From Candidatus Rhodobacter oscarellae (GTDB lineage Bacteria; Pseudomonadota; Alphaproteobacteria; Rhodobacterales; Rhodobacteraceae): 64,000 bases of DNA. The notes under the pieces were generated by a model. It was given only the letters and a program-made list of their open reading frames with translations. It was not told the DNA's origin and made no database searches. Where the stretch lies: contig NZ_LFTY01000002.1 of the NCBI RefSeq assembly GCF_001078595.1, positions 1,446,151 through 1,510,150 on the forward strand. Direction: 5' to 3'. The first letter of the stretch is position 1. Every line of letters starts with the position of its first letter. Both the position numbers and the translations under genes were made by a program. Shown here piece by piece: positions 23,789 to 32,667 of this stretch.

Positions 23789-25318
23789 ATGCGAAAGCTC
23801 ATCGTCTGCATGGACGGCACCGGCAACGAGATCGGTGACGGCGAGACCAACATCGTCAAGTTCTACCGCGGGTTCACCCAGGATGAGAACCAGCTGACGT
23901 TCTATGTCATGGGGGTCGGGACCAATGACGGCAACTCAGTCAACATCCGTCCTTCACAAAAATTCTTCGGTGTGCTGGGCCTCGCCTTCGGTTACGGGCT
24001 GGAGGACGACGTGCTGCGTGGCTACCGCTGGCTGTGCAAAACCTACCGAGGGCCAGAATTCTACTCCAAGGCGTGGGAGAAAGAACATGAGGACCTGCCG
24101 GATGACGATCCGCGCAAGGACAGCCGCGGCATTGAGGGGGACCAGATCTATGTCACCGGCTTCTCCCGCGGGGCCTATGCGGCGCGGGTTCTGGCGGGGT
24201 TCATCCATGATTTCGGCCTCGTGGCCCCCGACCAGTTGCACCTGGTCGCGCCCGCGTTCCGCGCCTATCGCAGCCTGACAAAGCGTGACGACGAGAACGA
24301 GACGGCCTCGGTGCGGTTCCGCGCCTTGCGCCAATTCGACCGCGTGCTGCGGCCCACCATCGCGCCGATCCGGGCGCTCTTGCTCTTCGACACCGTGGCC
24401 TCGATCATCCGGCTGGATTGGCCCTGGTACACGATCCCCCAGAACTGGTCCCTGGCAGTGGTGGGCAAGCACGCCCTGCACCGCAGCACGGCGGCGAACG
24501 GATCGGTGCGCATCGTCACCCACGCCATGGCCGTGGACGAGCGGCGCAGCTTCTTTCGCAACTTGAACTGGACGGACAACCCCGCCTATCGCGTCTACTA
24601 TGGCAACCGGTTCAAGCGCGGGCCCGAGCGCATGCAATATGTCGATCAGCGCTGGTTCCCGGGCTATCACAGCGACATCGGCGGCGGGTATGCCGAGAAC
24701 GAGAGCGGCATCGGCAAGATCACCGCGCTGTGGATCCTGGACCGGCTGACCCAGCGCGAGGAAGAGGCCGATGCCGAGGACCTCAAGATCCTGAACGCCG
24801 CACGCGTGGCCGACGGTAAGCCAGAGGTCACGGCGGTCCCCGGCCACCGCCCTGCCCCCGGCCTGCGCTTTACGGGCAACCGCCGCGAAGTCTACCTAGA
24901 AGGCAAGGTTTTCAACAACAAGCCTGGCGTCAACGCCGCCAAAATCCCCTATTCCGAGCCCGATCACTGCGCCCCGATTCATAACTCGATCTTCACCGAT
25001 GGTGCCAAACCGCGCGCCAGTTGGGTCTGGTTGATTTTGGAGCTGCTGCCACCGAAATGGGTCGGACGGCGCGATCAAAAGCCCCCCGCGTGGTTCCGCC
25101 GCCTCAACCCGTTTTACCTTCCGCTCTTGGAGCCGCGCCAGATCCCTCAGAGCCACCAGATCGACGACAGCGTTTATCTGCGCAAGGCCGATCCGGACTG
25201 CGGCTATGACCCCGAGAACGTCACGCGCGACCCAGTGGGCGAAGCCCAAGACTGGTGGATCAATGGTTGGCTCAACCAGCCCAATCCCGATGCGCCGAAC
25301 CAGGCCAAGGGCGATTGA
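23789..25318 (+). CDS. DUF2235 alpha/beta-hydrolase (Tle1-like phospholipase fold)
   Basis: 509 residues. The start 'MRKLIVCMDGTGNEIG' and the nucleophile motif 'GFSRGAYAARVLAG' (Ser about 125) define DUF2235; the acid is probably in 'LLFDTVASI' (about 195) and the His in 'GYHSDIGGGYAE' (about 292). Members include the T6SS phospholipase effectors of the Tle1 class, but no T6SS, VgrG or immunity gene is nearby, no signal peptide is visible, and the gene stands alone before tRNA-Gly. A housekeeping or stress lipase role is as likely as an effector role. GAGGGGGA lies just before the ATG. Confidence 0.88.
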   Translation: MRKLIVCMDGTGNEIGDGETNIVKFYRGFTQDENQLTFYVMGVGTNDGNSVNIRPSQKFFGVLGLAFGYGLEDDVLRGYRWLCKTYRGPEFYSKAWEKEHEDLPDDDPRKDSRGIEGDQIYVTGFSRGAYAARVLAGFIHDFGLVAPDQLHLVAPAFRAYRSLTKRDDENETASVRFRALRQFDRVLRPTIAPIRALLLFDTVASIIRLDWPWYTIPQNWSLAVVGKHALHRSTAANGSVRIVTHAMAVDERRSFFRNLNWTDNPAYRVYYGNRFKRGPERMQYVDQRWFPGYHSDIGGGYAENESGIGKITALWILDRLTQREEEADAEDLKILNAARVADGKPEVTAVPGHRPAPGLRFTGNRREVYLEGKVFNNKPGVNAAKIPYSEPDHCAPIHNSIFTDGAKPRASWVWLILELLPPKWVGRRDQKPPAWFRRLNPFYLPLLEPRQIPQSHQIDDSVYLRKADPDCGYDPENVTRDPVGEAQDWWINGWLNQPNPDAPNQAKGD

Positions 25319-25354
25319 CCCCGCCCCCGCGGCGGGCTAAACACGACCTCCCAA

Positions 25355-25428
25355 GCGGGTATGGTGAAAAGGTATCACGCGAGCTTCCCAAGCTTAAGTT
25401 ACGGGTTCAATTCCCGTTACCCGCTCCA
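25355..25428 (+). tRNA. tRNA-Gly (anticodon CCC)
   Basis: A full cloverleaf can be drawn: acceptor GCGGGTA/TACCCGC, D-stem GTGA/TCAC, anticodon loop TTCCCAA with anticodon CCC at 25387-25389, T-arm ACGGG-TTCAATT-CCCGT, and an encoded CCA (25426-25428). The anticodon stem has one C-A mismatch and one G-T pair at its outer end. It reads GGG glycine codons. Confidence 0.96.
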
Positions 25429-25936
25429 AAAATTCTCTTCCTTAATTGTTGGTGAGGCGAGCTTTTGCGCGCCCGCATCAATGTCGCCCATGTAGGTGTG
25501 CCACTCGGCGTTGCTCTCTGGATTCCCGATAGAATTCGCAGGGAACCGCGGCGACCCCCATCAGAGCAATATGTCCGATGGGGATCTTGTGCTGTTCGCT
25601 GCCAGGTCGCGCGCAATCCCCATCCGTATGTCGATACTATCGGAGCCCTTGATCCGCCTATTGAGTCTCTAACAAGGCCTCGCGCACCCCCATGAACTGC
25701 GCGACCCGCAATTATTGCACAAACATGAGACCGGTGGACCCTAGGCAAGAGCTACGACATGGCCGCCTTTGCCGCATATGCAGATACGGTTTCCACATAT
25801 ATCTCCACAACTTGACACGCGTTCCGCAAACCAGGAGTGACGGACAAAAATTTAACCCGGAAACTGATTTGACGCCTTGCAATTTCAATCAAAGCGCAGA
25901 CGATGCTAAAGCATTGACTTAAATTTGTGAGGACGC
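25429..25936. other. AT-richer region downstream of tRNA-Gly
   Basis: No ORF here has both a ribosome binding site and coding bias. Base composition is visibly more AT-rich than in flanking genes, especially after 25700. TTGACTTAAATTTG at about 25914-25927 may belong to the promoter of the next gene. I searched by eye for a second copy of the tRNA 3' end (an att site) and for an integrase and found neither. Confidence 0.45.
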
Positions 25937-26341
25937 ATGCGAAAACTCATAGCCACATTGATTGCAACCTTAATGCTAGCCATCCCGGCGCAACTCTCCG
26001 CACAAACAATCCCGTTGGATGATTCCTTCGAGGTCGGCGGCACCAATTGGCGCGGCGGCGGCCAGACACTCGTCCTTTACAAGCTCATCGAAAGTGGCGG
26101 CAAGATCGCTGTTTGCGGCGCTTACTTCAACCGCGGGAACGTGCCCGGAAACGTGGATCGGCAGCTAATGCGAGGGGCAAAACTGCGCCTGAATGGGCGC
26201 ACTTTGCTTAACGTAAAGTACTTTCCGAGACTCAAGGATGAGACCGCGTCTGTTGCGCGTTGCAAAGTGACATCCAAACCCTGGGGCGGCGATATCTCGA
26301 AAACCGAAATCCGGTTCTCGCGCAACAATTTCGAGTACTAG
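25937..26341 (+). CDS. small secreted hypothetical protein
   Basis: 134 residues with a clear signal peptide (MRKLIATLIATLMLAIPAQL, cleavage probably after LSA near residue 22). The mature part has two cysteines ('IAVCGAYFNRG' and 'VARCKVTSKPWGG') that could form a disulfide, and a beta-rich look. Codon use is less GC-biased than its neighbours. It sits between tRNA-Gly and a convergent purS, in the AT-richer patch, which suggests recent arrival. Function unknown. Confidence 0.75.
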   Translation: MRKLIATLIATLMLAIPAQLSAQTIPLDDSFEVGGTNWRGGGQTLVLYKLIESGGKIAVCGAYFNRGNVPGNVDRQLMRGAKLRLNGRTLLNVKYFPRLKDETASVARCKVTSKPWGGDISKTEIRFSRNNFEY

Positions 26342-26354
26342 GACGGCGAGGCGC

Positions 26355-26585
26355 CTAGCCCATCTCGATCGCGTAGCTCTCGATGACAGTGTTGGCGAGC
26401 AGCTTCTCGCACATCTCGCGCACCTTGTCCTCGGTGGTGCCCTCGGCAAGGTCCAGCTCGATCACCTTGCCCTGGCGCACGCTGCCCACGCCCTCGAACC
26501 CCAGCGTCCCAAGCGAGTGCCGAATGGCCTCGCCCTGCGGGTCCAGAACGCCGTTCTTGAGCATGACATGGACCTTGGCTTTCAT
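26355..26585 (-). CDS. purS: phosphoribosylformylglycinamidine synthase subunit PurS
   Basis: 76 residues, start at the ATG 26583-26585 (MKAKVHVMLKNGVLDPQGEA). The frame stays open far upstream but that part is antisense to the MFS gene. PurS is the small structural subunit that joins PurL to the PurQ glutaminase in the fourth step of purine synthesis; 'IRHSLGTLGFEGV' is diagnostic. In relatives purS usually lies beside purC and purQ. Here neither neighbour is a purine gene. Confidence 0.95.
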   Translation of the reverse strand: MKAKVHVMLKNGVLDPQGEAIRHSLGTLGFEGVGSVRQGKVIELDLAEGTTEDKVREMCEKLLANTVIESYAIEMG

Positions 26586-26674
26586 CGGGGCATCTCCGGG
26601 GCAACTGCGTTGGCTGCGCTGATAGCCGAGGGGGCAGATAGGGGCAAGCCGTTGACCCGCTTTCGCGCGCAAAG

Positions 26675-27898
26675 CTACTCTGCGGTCTTTTGCGCCAGCG
26701 GCCCCGGCGCCTCGCGGATCGGCAGGTGGATCAGCGCCGCCAGGAGGCCCAGCACCACCGCGGCCCACCACATCGGCGTGTAATCCTGGTTCAGATCGTA
26801 AAGCCGCCCGCCCAGCCAGGCCCCCATGAAGCTGCCCGTCTGGTGGCTGAGAAACACCAACCCCGTCAGCGTGGACAGGAACCGCAGGCCCTGCGTCAAC
26901 GCCACCAGCCCCATCGTCAAGGGCACGGTAGACAGCCACAGGAGCCCCATCACCGCCGAGAATACCAGCACCGAGCCCGCCGAGATCGGCGTCAGGACGA
27001 AGACCGCGATCACGCAGGCCCGCGCCAGGTAGATCCCGCTCAGCACCCATTTCTTCGACAGGACCTGCCCCGCCCAGCCCGAAGAGAACGTCCCCGCGAT
27101 GTTGAAAAGCCCGATCAGCGCCAGCGACCAGGCCCCGACCCAGCTTGCCAGCCCCAGATCGCTCACATAGGCCGGAAGATGCGTCTGGATGAAGGCCACG
27201 TGGAACCCGCAGACGAAAAACCCAAAGAACAGGCACAGATAGCTGCGGTCCCGGAAGGCGATGCCAAGCGCGTCGCCGAAATCCTGCGCGCTCGAGCCCG
27301 CAGCCGTGGGCTTTGACACCCGCGCGATGGCCAGCAGGAAGGGCAGGATCAGAAGGAAGCTCGCGCCGATGATCATAAGCGAGGTCGACCAACCAGTACG
27401 CGCGATCATCGCCGTGGCGGTGGGCGCGGCCATGAACATCCCTAGCGAGGCCGCCGCGGTGCCCAGCCCCAGGATAAAGCTGCGCCGCTCGGGCGAGACG
27501 ATCTTGCCAAGCGCGCCCACCACGATGGGGAAAGAGGCCGCGCCGGTCCCTGCCCCGGCCAGCACGCCGGTGAGGATGAACAAGGTTGGGTCCGTGGTCA
27601 CGCCGCGCAGCGCGAACCCCGCCCCCGCCGCCAGCGCGCCAAAGACTAGCACCCGCGCGGTGCCATAACGGTCGGCGACGGCGCCTGCGATGGGCTGCAC
27701 GAAGCCCCAGGTCAAAAGCTGCACGGCCACCGAGAATGAGAACACCTCGCGCCCCCAGCCCAGATCCGCAGAGATCGGCGCCAGAAACACCCCAAACGTC
27801 GCCGCGAAACCAAACCCCAGGAAAGCCACCATGCAACCTGCGAAGATCGCAGAGTTCAGCTGGGCATTCGGGGGATCAGATGGGGCGTCCGTCTTCAT
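26675..27898 (-). CDS. MFS transporter
   Basis: 407 residues with about 12 hydrophobic segments in two six-helix halves. 'GFVQPIAGAVADRYGTARVL' (about 67-86) is the loop 2-3 signature of the major facilitator superfamily, and 'ISADLGWGREVFS' near 45 resembles oxalate/formate-type or monocarboxylate carriers. 'LSHQTGSFMGAWLGGRLYDL' near 350 is also typical of that subgroup. Substrate not determinable; an organic anion is the best guess. Monocistronic. Confidence 0.9.
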   Translation of the reverse strand: MKTDAPSDPPNAQLNSAIFAGCMVAFLGFGFAATFGVFLAPISADLGWGREVFSFSVAVQLLTWGFVQPIAGAVADRYGTARVLVFGALAAGAGFALRGVTTDPTLFILTGVLAGAGTGAASFPIVVGALGKIVSPERRSFILGLGTAAASLGMFMAAPTATAMIARTGWSTSLMIIGASFLLILPFLLAIARVSKPTAAGSSAQDFGDALGIAFRDRSYLCLFFGFFVCGFHVAFIQTHLPAYVSDLGLASWVGAWSLALIGLFNIAGTFSSGWAGQVLSKKWVLSGIYLARACVIAVFVLTPISAGSVLVFSAVMGLLWLSTVPLTMGLVALTQGLRFLSTLTGLVFLSHQTGSFMGAWLGGRLYDLNQDYTPMWWAAVVLGLLAALIHLPIREAPGPLAQKTAE

Positions 27899-28202
27899 GC
27901 GCGTTGTTCCTTATAGAAGGACCCTCTCAGAAATTCGACCAGGGCTCAATAACACGTTATGCATGCCACCGCGCCCGAAACCGAAACCCAAAACCGGCAA
28001 CCCCTAAAGCGGCGATAATCGCCCGCGACCAGAAGCGGGCAACCACATCCAACACACGGGGCAAAGCGGGGGGGCGTTAAGCTGAACTCAAAAACGGTCC
28101 TATACAAAGCCCGCGCCACCCGTTAACAGGCGCCCTTGGACGATGCCGGGCTTGTGACCCAACCCCGCGCGCGTCACATCCCAAACACAAAGAATCTCAG
28201 CT
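27899..28202. promoter_or_regulatory. 304-bp divergent promoter region (MFS / helicase)
   Basis: No gene is supported. The segment would hold both divergent promoters; its A/C-rich stretch at 27980-28080 could be an unstructured leader for the helicase mRNA. No clear operator palindrome was found. Confidence 0.4.
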
Positions 28203-30275
28203 TTGAAAAAAACCATCGCAGATGTGCTCGCCCGTAAGGGCTATGATAGTTTGACGCCGGTCCAGCAGGCCGTCTCCGAACCCGAACTGCAAGGCCGGGA
28301 CCTCTTGGTCTCAGCCCAGACCGGCTCTGGCAAGACGGTCGCGTTCGGGCTGGCGATTGCGCCCACATTGCTGGGCGACGAGGACCGTTTCGGTCCGGCG
28401 GGCCATCCGCTGGCGCTGATCATCGCCCCGACGCGCGAACTGGCTCTGCAGGTAAAACGCGAGCTCGGCTGGCTTTATGCGGATGCGGGCGCGTCACTGG
28501 CCTCTTGCGTGGGCGGCATGGATATGCGCGACGAGCGTCGCGCCCTGGCCCGCGGCGCGCATCTGGTCGTGGCTACGCCGGGGCGCTTGCGCGACCACAT
28601 CATGCGCGGCTCGATCGACCTGACCAATCTGCGGTCGGTGGTGCTGGACGAGGCCGATGAGATGCTCGACCTGGGCTTTCGCGAGGACCTTGAGTTCATC
28701 CTTGAGGCCACCCCGCAGGAACGCCAGACGCTGCTGTTCTCGGCCACGGTCCCCAGCTCTATTGCCGCGCTTGCAAGGAGCTATCAGCGCGACGCCGAGC
28801 GCATCTCGACCATCGGCGACAAGATCCAGCACGCCGATATCGATTACCGCGCCATGATGGTCGCCGCGCGCGACGGCGAGAACGCCGTCATCAACGTGCT
28901 GCGCTATTACGAGGCACCCAACGCGATTGTCTTCTGCAACACCCGCGCGATGGTCTCGCGCCTGACCACGCGGCTGTCCAACCGCGGCTTTCCCGTGGTC
29001 GCGCTGTCCGGAGAGCTGACCCAAAGCGAGCGCTCGAACGCGTTGCAGGCCATGCGGGACGGTCGCGCCAGGGTCTGCGTCGCCACGGATGTCGCGGCGC
29101 GCGGCATTGACCTGCCCAAGCTTGACCTGGTCGTGCATGCCGAGCTGCCCAACAACCACGAAACGCTGCTGCACCGGTCGGGCCGCACCGGCCGCGCCGG
29201 GCGCAAGGGCGTCAGCGCCTTGGTCGTGGTGCCGGCGGCGCGCAACAAGACCGAACGCCTGCTGAGATCCGCCAAGCTGAAGGCGGAATGGGGCGCCGCG
29301 CCCTCTGCGACCGATGTCCATGCGCGCGACCAGGACCGCATGCTCGCGGCGGATGATTGGCAACTCGCCATCACCGAGAGCGAGCGCGACTCCGTCGAGA
29401 AACTGGTGGAACAGTTCACCCCCGAGCAGATCGCCGCCGCCTATATCCGCCAGTATAAGCTGCGACATTCCCCGCCCGAAGAGCTTGGCGAGGCCGTGCA
29501 CGAGCCGCGCAAACCCCGCGAACCCTTCGGCGCCAGCGTCTGGTTCTCGGTGTCGGAAGGGCGCAACCACAACGCCTCGCCGCGGCACCTGCTGCCGATG
29601 ATCTGCAAGGCGGGCAATATCACCAAGACGGATATCGGCGCGATCCGGATCACCGACGAGCAGTCCTTTGTCGAGATCCGCGAAACCAGCGTTGATGACT
29701 TCCTGGCCGCCATTGGCCCCGGCATGAAAATCGAGGGGTCCAAACGGCTTGCGCGCCTGGACAAGGCGCCAGAGCTTTCCGACGCAAGAGGCGCGAAACC
29801 CGAGCGCAGGTTCGAGAAATCGCCCCAGCAACGCCCCGAGCCGCGCCCAGAGTCTCGTCCAGACTCTCGCCCCGAGCCCCGTAAGAGCGGCAAGCCGTTC
29901 GCGGACCGCAACGACGCCGCAGAGCCGCGCCGCAGCAAGCCAAAGCCAGAGGACCGAAAGCCCACCAAGCCAGAGGAGCGCAAGCCGCGCGCACCGAAAG
30001 CGCCTAAGGCCAGCGCTCCGCCCGCGGATGCCGCCAAGAAACCCGCGCCGGGCAAGCGAAAGCCCCCGGTATCGCATACCGGCCCCAAGTCGAAACCTGG
30101 CAAGGACAGCGCCCCAAACGCCAAGGCCGGGGAGCTCGATCCCCCCAAGCGCCGCAGTGAGGGCCGCAGTGAGGCCCGTAAGGGGCCGCCTCCGCCAAAG
30201 GGCAAACCAAGCAGCAAGAAGAACCGCGCCCGTGCAGCGACGGCAAATGGCAAACAAGCCCCCCATAAGAAATAG
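28203..30275 (+). CDS. DEAD-box RNA helicase with DbpA-type RNA-binding domain
   Basis: 690 residues with a TTG start (28203) chosen because the Q motif 'YDSLTPVQ' follows at residue 14. Motif I 'AQTGSGKT', Ia 'PTRELA', II 'DEAD', III 'SAT' and VI 'HRSGRTGRAG' are all intact in the first ~370 residues. Residues 440-520 resemble the DbpA/CsdA RNA-binding domain ('FGASVWFSVSEGRNHNASPR'). The last ~170 residues are a low-complexity Lys/Pro/Arg tail, as in cold-shock CsdA/DeaD proteins. It probably acts in ribosome assembly and mRNA unwinding. Calling it deaD is reasonable but not proven. Confidence 0.92.
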   Translation: MKKTIADVLARKGYDSLTPVQQAVSEPELQGRDLLVSAQTGSGKTVAFGLAIAPTLLGDEDRFGPAGHPLALIIAPTRELALQVKRELGWLYADAGASLASCVGGMDMRDERRALARGAHLVVATPGRLRDHIMRGSIDLTNLRSVVLDEADEMLDLGFREDLEFILEATPQERQTLLFSATVPSSIAALARSYQRDAERISTIGDKIQHADIDYRAMMVAARDGENAVINVLRYYEAPNAIVFCNTRAMVSRLTTRLSNRGFPVVALSGELTQSERSNALQAMRDGRARVCVATDVAARGIDLPKLDLVVHAELPNNHETLLHRSGRTGRAGRKGVSALVVVPAARNKTERLLRSAKLKAEWGAAPSATDVHARDQDRMLAADDWQLAITESERDSVEKLVEQFTPEQIAAAYIRQYKLRHSPPEELGEAVHEPRKPREPFGASVWFSVSEGRNHNASPRHLLPMICKAGNITKTDIGAIRITDEQSFVEIRETSVDDFLAAIGPGMKIEGSKRLARLDKAPELSDARGAKPERRFEKSPQQRPEPRPESRPDSRPEPRKSGKPFADRNDAAEPRRSKPKPEDRKPTKPEERKPRAPKAPKASAPPADAAKKPAPGKRKPPVSHTGPKSKPGKDSAPNAKAGELDPPKRRSEGRSEARKGPPPPKGKPSSKKNRARAATANGKQAPHKK

Positions 30276-30299
30276 AGTTTGGACCGGGTTCGCATTTGG

Positions 30300-30338
30300 C
30301 CGGCCAGGTCTGCCCTTCAATGAGGCAGAGCTGGCCGG
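30300..30338 (+). terminator. strong hairpin after the helicase gene
   Basis: Arms CCGGCCAG (30300-30307) and CTGGCCGG (30331-30338) with an inner stem CTGCC (30310-30314)/GGCAG (30324-30328), beginning 24 nt after the stop codon. There is no U-tract, so it may act as a 3' stabiliser or Rho-assisted terminator. Confidence 0.5.
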
Positions 30339-30540
30339 AACGCCCCGGAAGAGGGTAACGCGGCGCATAAGATTTTCTCCGCCGCCATAAGAATAATGAC
30401 CGGGCCGCGCAAAATCGTTGCGGCACAAGCCATTCTGCTTGCAACCTTTCACTTATATCACGCCCGCACGCGCGCCGATTCGCCTTGGCGCGCCGCAGCT
30501 TGCGACAAAGCAAGGGGCATCGTTTAGGGAGGAACGAAAG

Positions 30541-31749
30541 ATGATACGCAGGAATTTGATGAAGCTGGCCGCCGCTGGCATGGTCGCCTCAACCGCCCTG
30601 ATGGGCGGCGCGGCCCTCGCGCAGGACGTGATCAAGATCGGCTCGATCGCACCCAAGACCGGCCCCCTCGCTGGCGGCGCGGCGGTGACGCAATGGCCGA
30701 ATGTCGAGCTCTGGGCCAAGCTTGTGAACGAGCGCGGCGGGCTGAATGTCGGCGGCACGCAGATGATGCTCGAAGTGGTCGAGTATGACGACAAGACCAA
30801 CCCCGGCGAGCACATCAAGCTGGCGCAGCGCCTGGCCGAGCAGGACAAGGTCGACTTTGTGATCGCGCCCTACGGCACCGGGTTCAACATCGCTGCAGCA
30901 CCAATCTATGGCCGCTATGGCTACCCGGTGATCGCGGTCTCCGCCATCACCGACAAGATGGACGAGCTGACCAGCCGCTACCCCAACCTGTTCTTCACGC
31001 TGGGCACCACCACCGCTTTCATCAACGGCGTGGCCGAGATCCTGGTCGAGCAGCGCGACGCGGGCGTCATCGGCAACGAGGTCGCCATGGTGAACGTGGC
31101 CGACGCCTTTGGCATCGAGCTGGCGGATATCGCCCGCAGCCGGTTCGCCGAGGAAGGGTTCGACATCGTCTATGACAAGTCCTACCCGCTGGGCACCCCG
31201 GACCTGAGCCCGGTGATGAAGGGCGCCAAGGACAGCGGCGCCAAGGCCTTTGTGGCCTGGTCCTACCCGCCCGACAGCTTTGGGCTGGCCGAGCAGGCGA
31301 TCATCGAGGATCTGGACGTCTCGCTTTACTACTCCGCGGTGGCGACGAGCTTCCCGGCGTTCAAGGGCGCCTATGGCAATAAGATCAACAACGTCCTCGG
31401 CGCCGGTGGCACCAATGTGGACGACCCCAAGATCGCCGAGTACCGCGCCGCGCATGAGGAGAAGACCGGCAAGGTCGCCGATTACTGGGCCTCGGCCAAC
31501 ACCTATGCCGCGATGCAGATCCTCGAGCAGGCCATCGAGGGCGCCGGCACCTTGGATAAGGAAACCGTGACGCAGTATATCAAGGACAACTCCTTTGACA
31601 CGGTCATGGGCGATCTGAGCTTTGAGAACAACGTCTCGAACACCTTCTGGTCCGTGGGCCAGTGGCAGGACGGCGTGTTCCGCGGCGTGAAGGGCTCTGA
31701 CGTCGAAGGCGCCGTGCCGGTGCGCGCCAAGGAAGGATGGGCCGAGTAA
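30541..31749 (+). CDS. Liv-type ABC transporter substrate-binding protein
   Basis: 402 residues from ATG 30541; AGGGAGGAACG lies 5-15 bases before it. The signal peptide ends in 'MGGAALA' near residue 23. The mature part is a periplasmic-binding fold of the LivK type ('IGSIAPKTGPLAGGAAVTQW', 'RLAEQDKVDFVIAPYGTGFN', 'VANTYAAMQILEQAI'-like region). The ligand need not be an amino acid: LivK relatives bind aromatics, urea and short amides. Here the downstream enzymes suggest an aromatic alcohol or aldehyde precursor. First gene of the 30.5-37.8 kb unit. Confidence 0.92.
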   Translation: MIRRNLMKLAAAGMVASTALMGGAALAQDVIKIGSIAPKTGPLAGGAAVTQWPNVELWAKLVNERGGLNVGGTQMMLEVVEYDDKTNPGEHIKLAQRLAEQDKVDFVIAPYGTGFNIAAAPIYGRYGYPVIAVSAITDKMDELTSRYPNLFFTLGTTTAFINGVAEILVEQRDAGVIGNEVAMVNVADAFGIELADIARSRFAEEGFDIVYDKSYPLGTPDLSPVMKGAKDSGAKAFVAWSYPPDSFGLAEQAIIEDLDVSLYYSAVATSFPAFKGAYGNKINNVLGAGGTNVDDPKIAEYRAAHEEKTGKVADYWASANTYAAMQILEQAIEGAGTLDKETVTQYIKDNSFDTVMGDLSFENNVSNTFWSVGQWQDGVFRGVKGSDVEGAVPVRAKEGWAE

Positions 31750-31756
31750 GACAGGC

Positions 31757-31783
31757 GTAGGATGGGGTTTAACCCCATCCTAC
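31757..31783 (+). terminator. perfect intercistronic hairpin after the binding-protein gene
   Basis: GTAGGATGGGGTT, one T, then AACCCCATCCTAC: a 13-bp perfect stem starting 7 nt after the stop, with no U-tract. It mirrors the hairpin after the other binding-protein gene (1537-1581) and is likely to stabilise binding-protein mRNA or cut read-through into the permeases. Confidence 0.7.
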
Positions 31784-31800
31784 CCGCTTAGATCCCCGCA

Positions 31801-32667
31801 ATGCTCGACATCCTCGTCTCTGGTCTTTTGCTGTCTGGCACCTACGCGCTCGTCGCGATGGGGCTCAACCTGCAATACGGCGTGGCACGGATCATGAACC
31901 TCGCGAATGGCGAGGTGCTGGTCCTTGGCGCGCTGGCGGCCTTTTGGCTTTACACCACGCGTGAGCTCAACCCCTACATTACCGTCATCGCCGCCGCCCT
32001 GGCGGCCTTTGCGGGGAACTGGCTGATCTACCGCTTCCTGCTGACGCCGCTGGTGCGGCGCGCCAAGACCCAAGGCGCGCTGGAGGTGGATAGCATCCTG
32101 GCGACCTTCGGGATGTCCTTCATCATCATGGGAGTGATGTTCTCTATCGAGGGCGGGTATTTTGCCTATAAGTACCTCTCCGAGCCGATCTCGATCATCG
32201 GCTCCACCACCTCGGTGAACCGGGTGATCGCGTTTCTGGCGGCGGTGGGGATCGGCGGCGGGCTGTATCTGTGGCTGAACCACACGCGGACCGGCGTGGC
32301 GATGCGGGCGGTGTCGGTCTCGACCGAGGCCTCAGGCCTGGTGGGCATCAACGTGCCGCGCATGTCGGCGCTGGCCTTCGCGCTTGGCGGCGCGGTGGCG
32401 GCGGCGGGCGGGGCGCTGATCTCGACCTTCATCACGCTGGACGCCTCCATCGGGGTGGTCTTCACCCTGAAGGCGCTGATCATCGTGATCATGGGCGGCG
32501 TTGGCGACATCCGCGGCGCCATCGTGGCGGCGGTGATCCTGGGCGTGGTCGAAACGGCAGTGGCGACGCTGATCGACCCTGGGCTGACGCTGGCGGCGGC
32601 CTATCTCATCTTCGTGCTGATCCTCTTGTTCCGGCCCCAGGGCCTCTTTGGGAGGCGCACCACATGA
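31801..32667 (+). CDS. Liv-type ABC permease (LivH family)
   Basis: 288 residues with about eight hydrophobic segments. 'MGLNLQYGVARIMNLANGEV' near residue 20 and 'LKALIIVIMGGVGDIRGAIV' near 222 are family hallmarks. The ATPase-docking region includes 'SVSTEASGLVGINVPRM'. It overlaps the next permease gene by 4 nt (ATGA at 32664-32667). Forms the channel with the LivM-type subunit. Confidence 0.93.
   Translation: MLDILVSGLLLSGTYALVAMGLNLQYGVARIMNLANGEVLVLGALAAFWLYTTRELNPYITVIAAALAAFAGNWLIYRFLLTPLVRRAKTQGALEVDSILATFGMSFIIMGVMFSIEGGYFAYKYLSEPISIIGSTTSVNRVIAFLAAVGIGGGLYLWLNHTRTGVAMRAVSVSTEASGLVGINVPRMSALAFALGGAVAAAGGALISTFITLDASIGVVFTLKALIIVIMGGVGDIRGAIVAAVILGVVETAVATLIDPGLTLAAAYLIFVLILLFRPQGLFGRRTT

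Noticed and set aside
25692-25922. 76-codon ORF after tRNA-Gly
   Set aside because: No ribosome binding site, erratic codon use and no protein-like composition; more likely chance in the AT-richer patch.
25429-26354. genomic island with integrase at tRNA-Gly
   Set aside because: No integrase, no second copy of the tRNA end and only one small gene were found, so only a compositional anomaly is reported.
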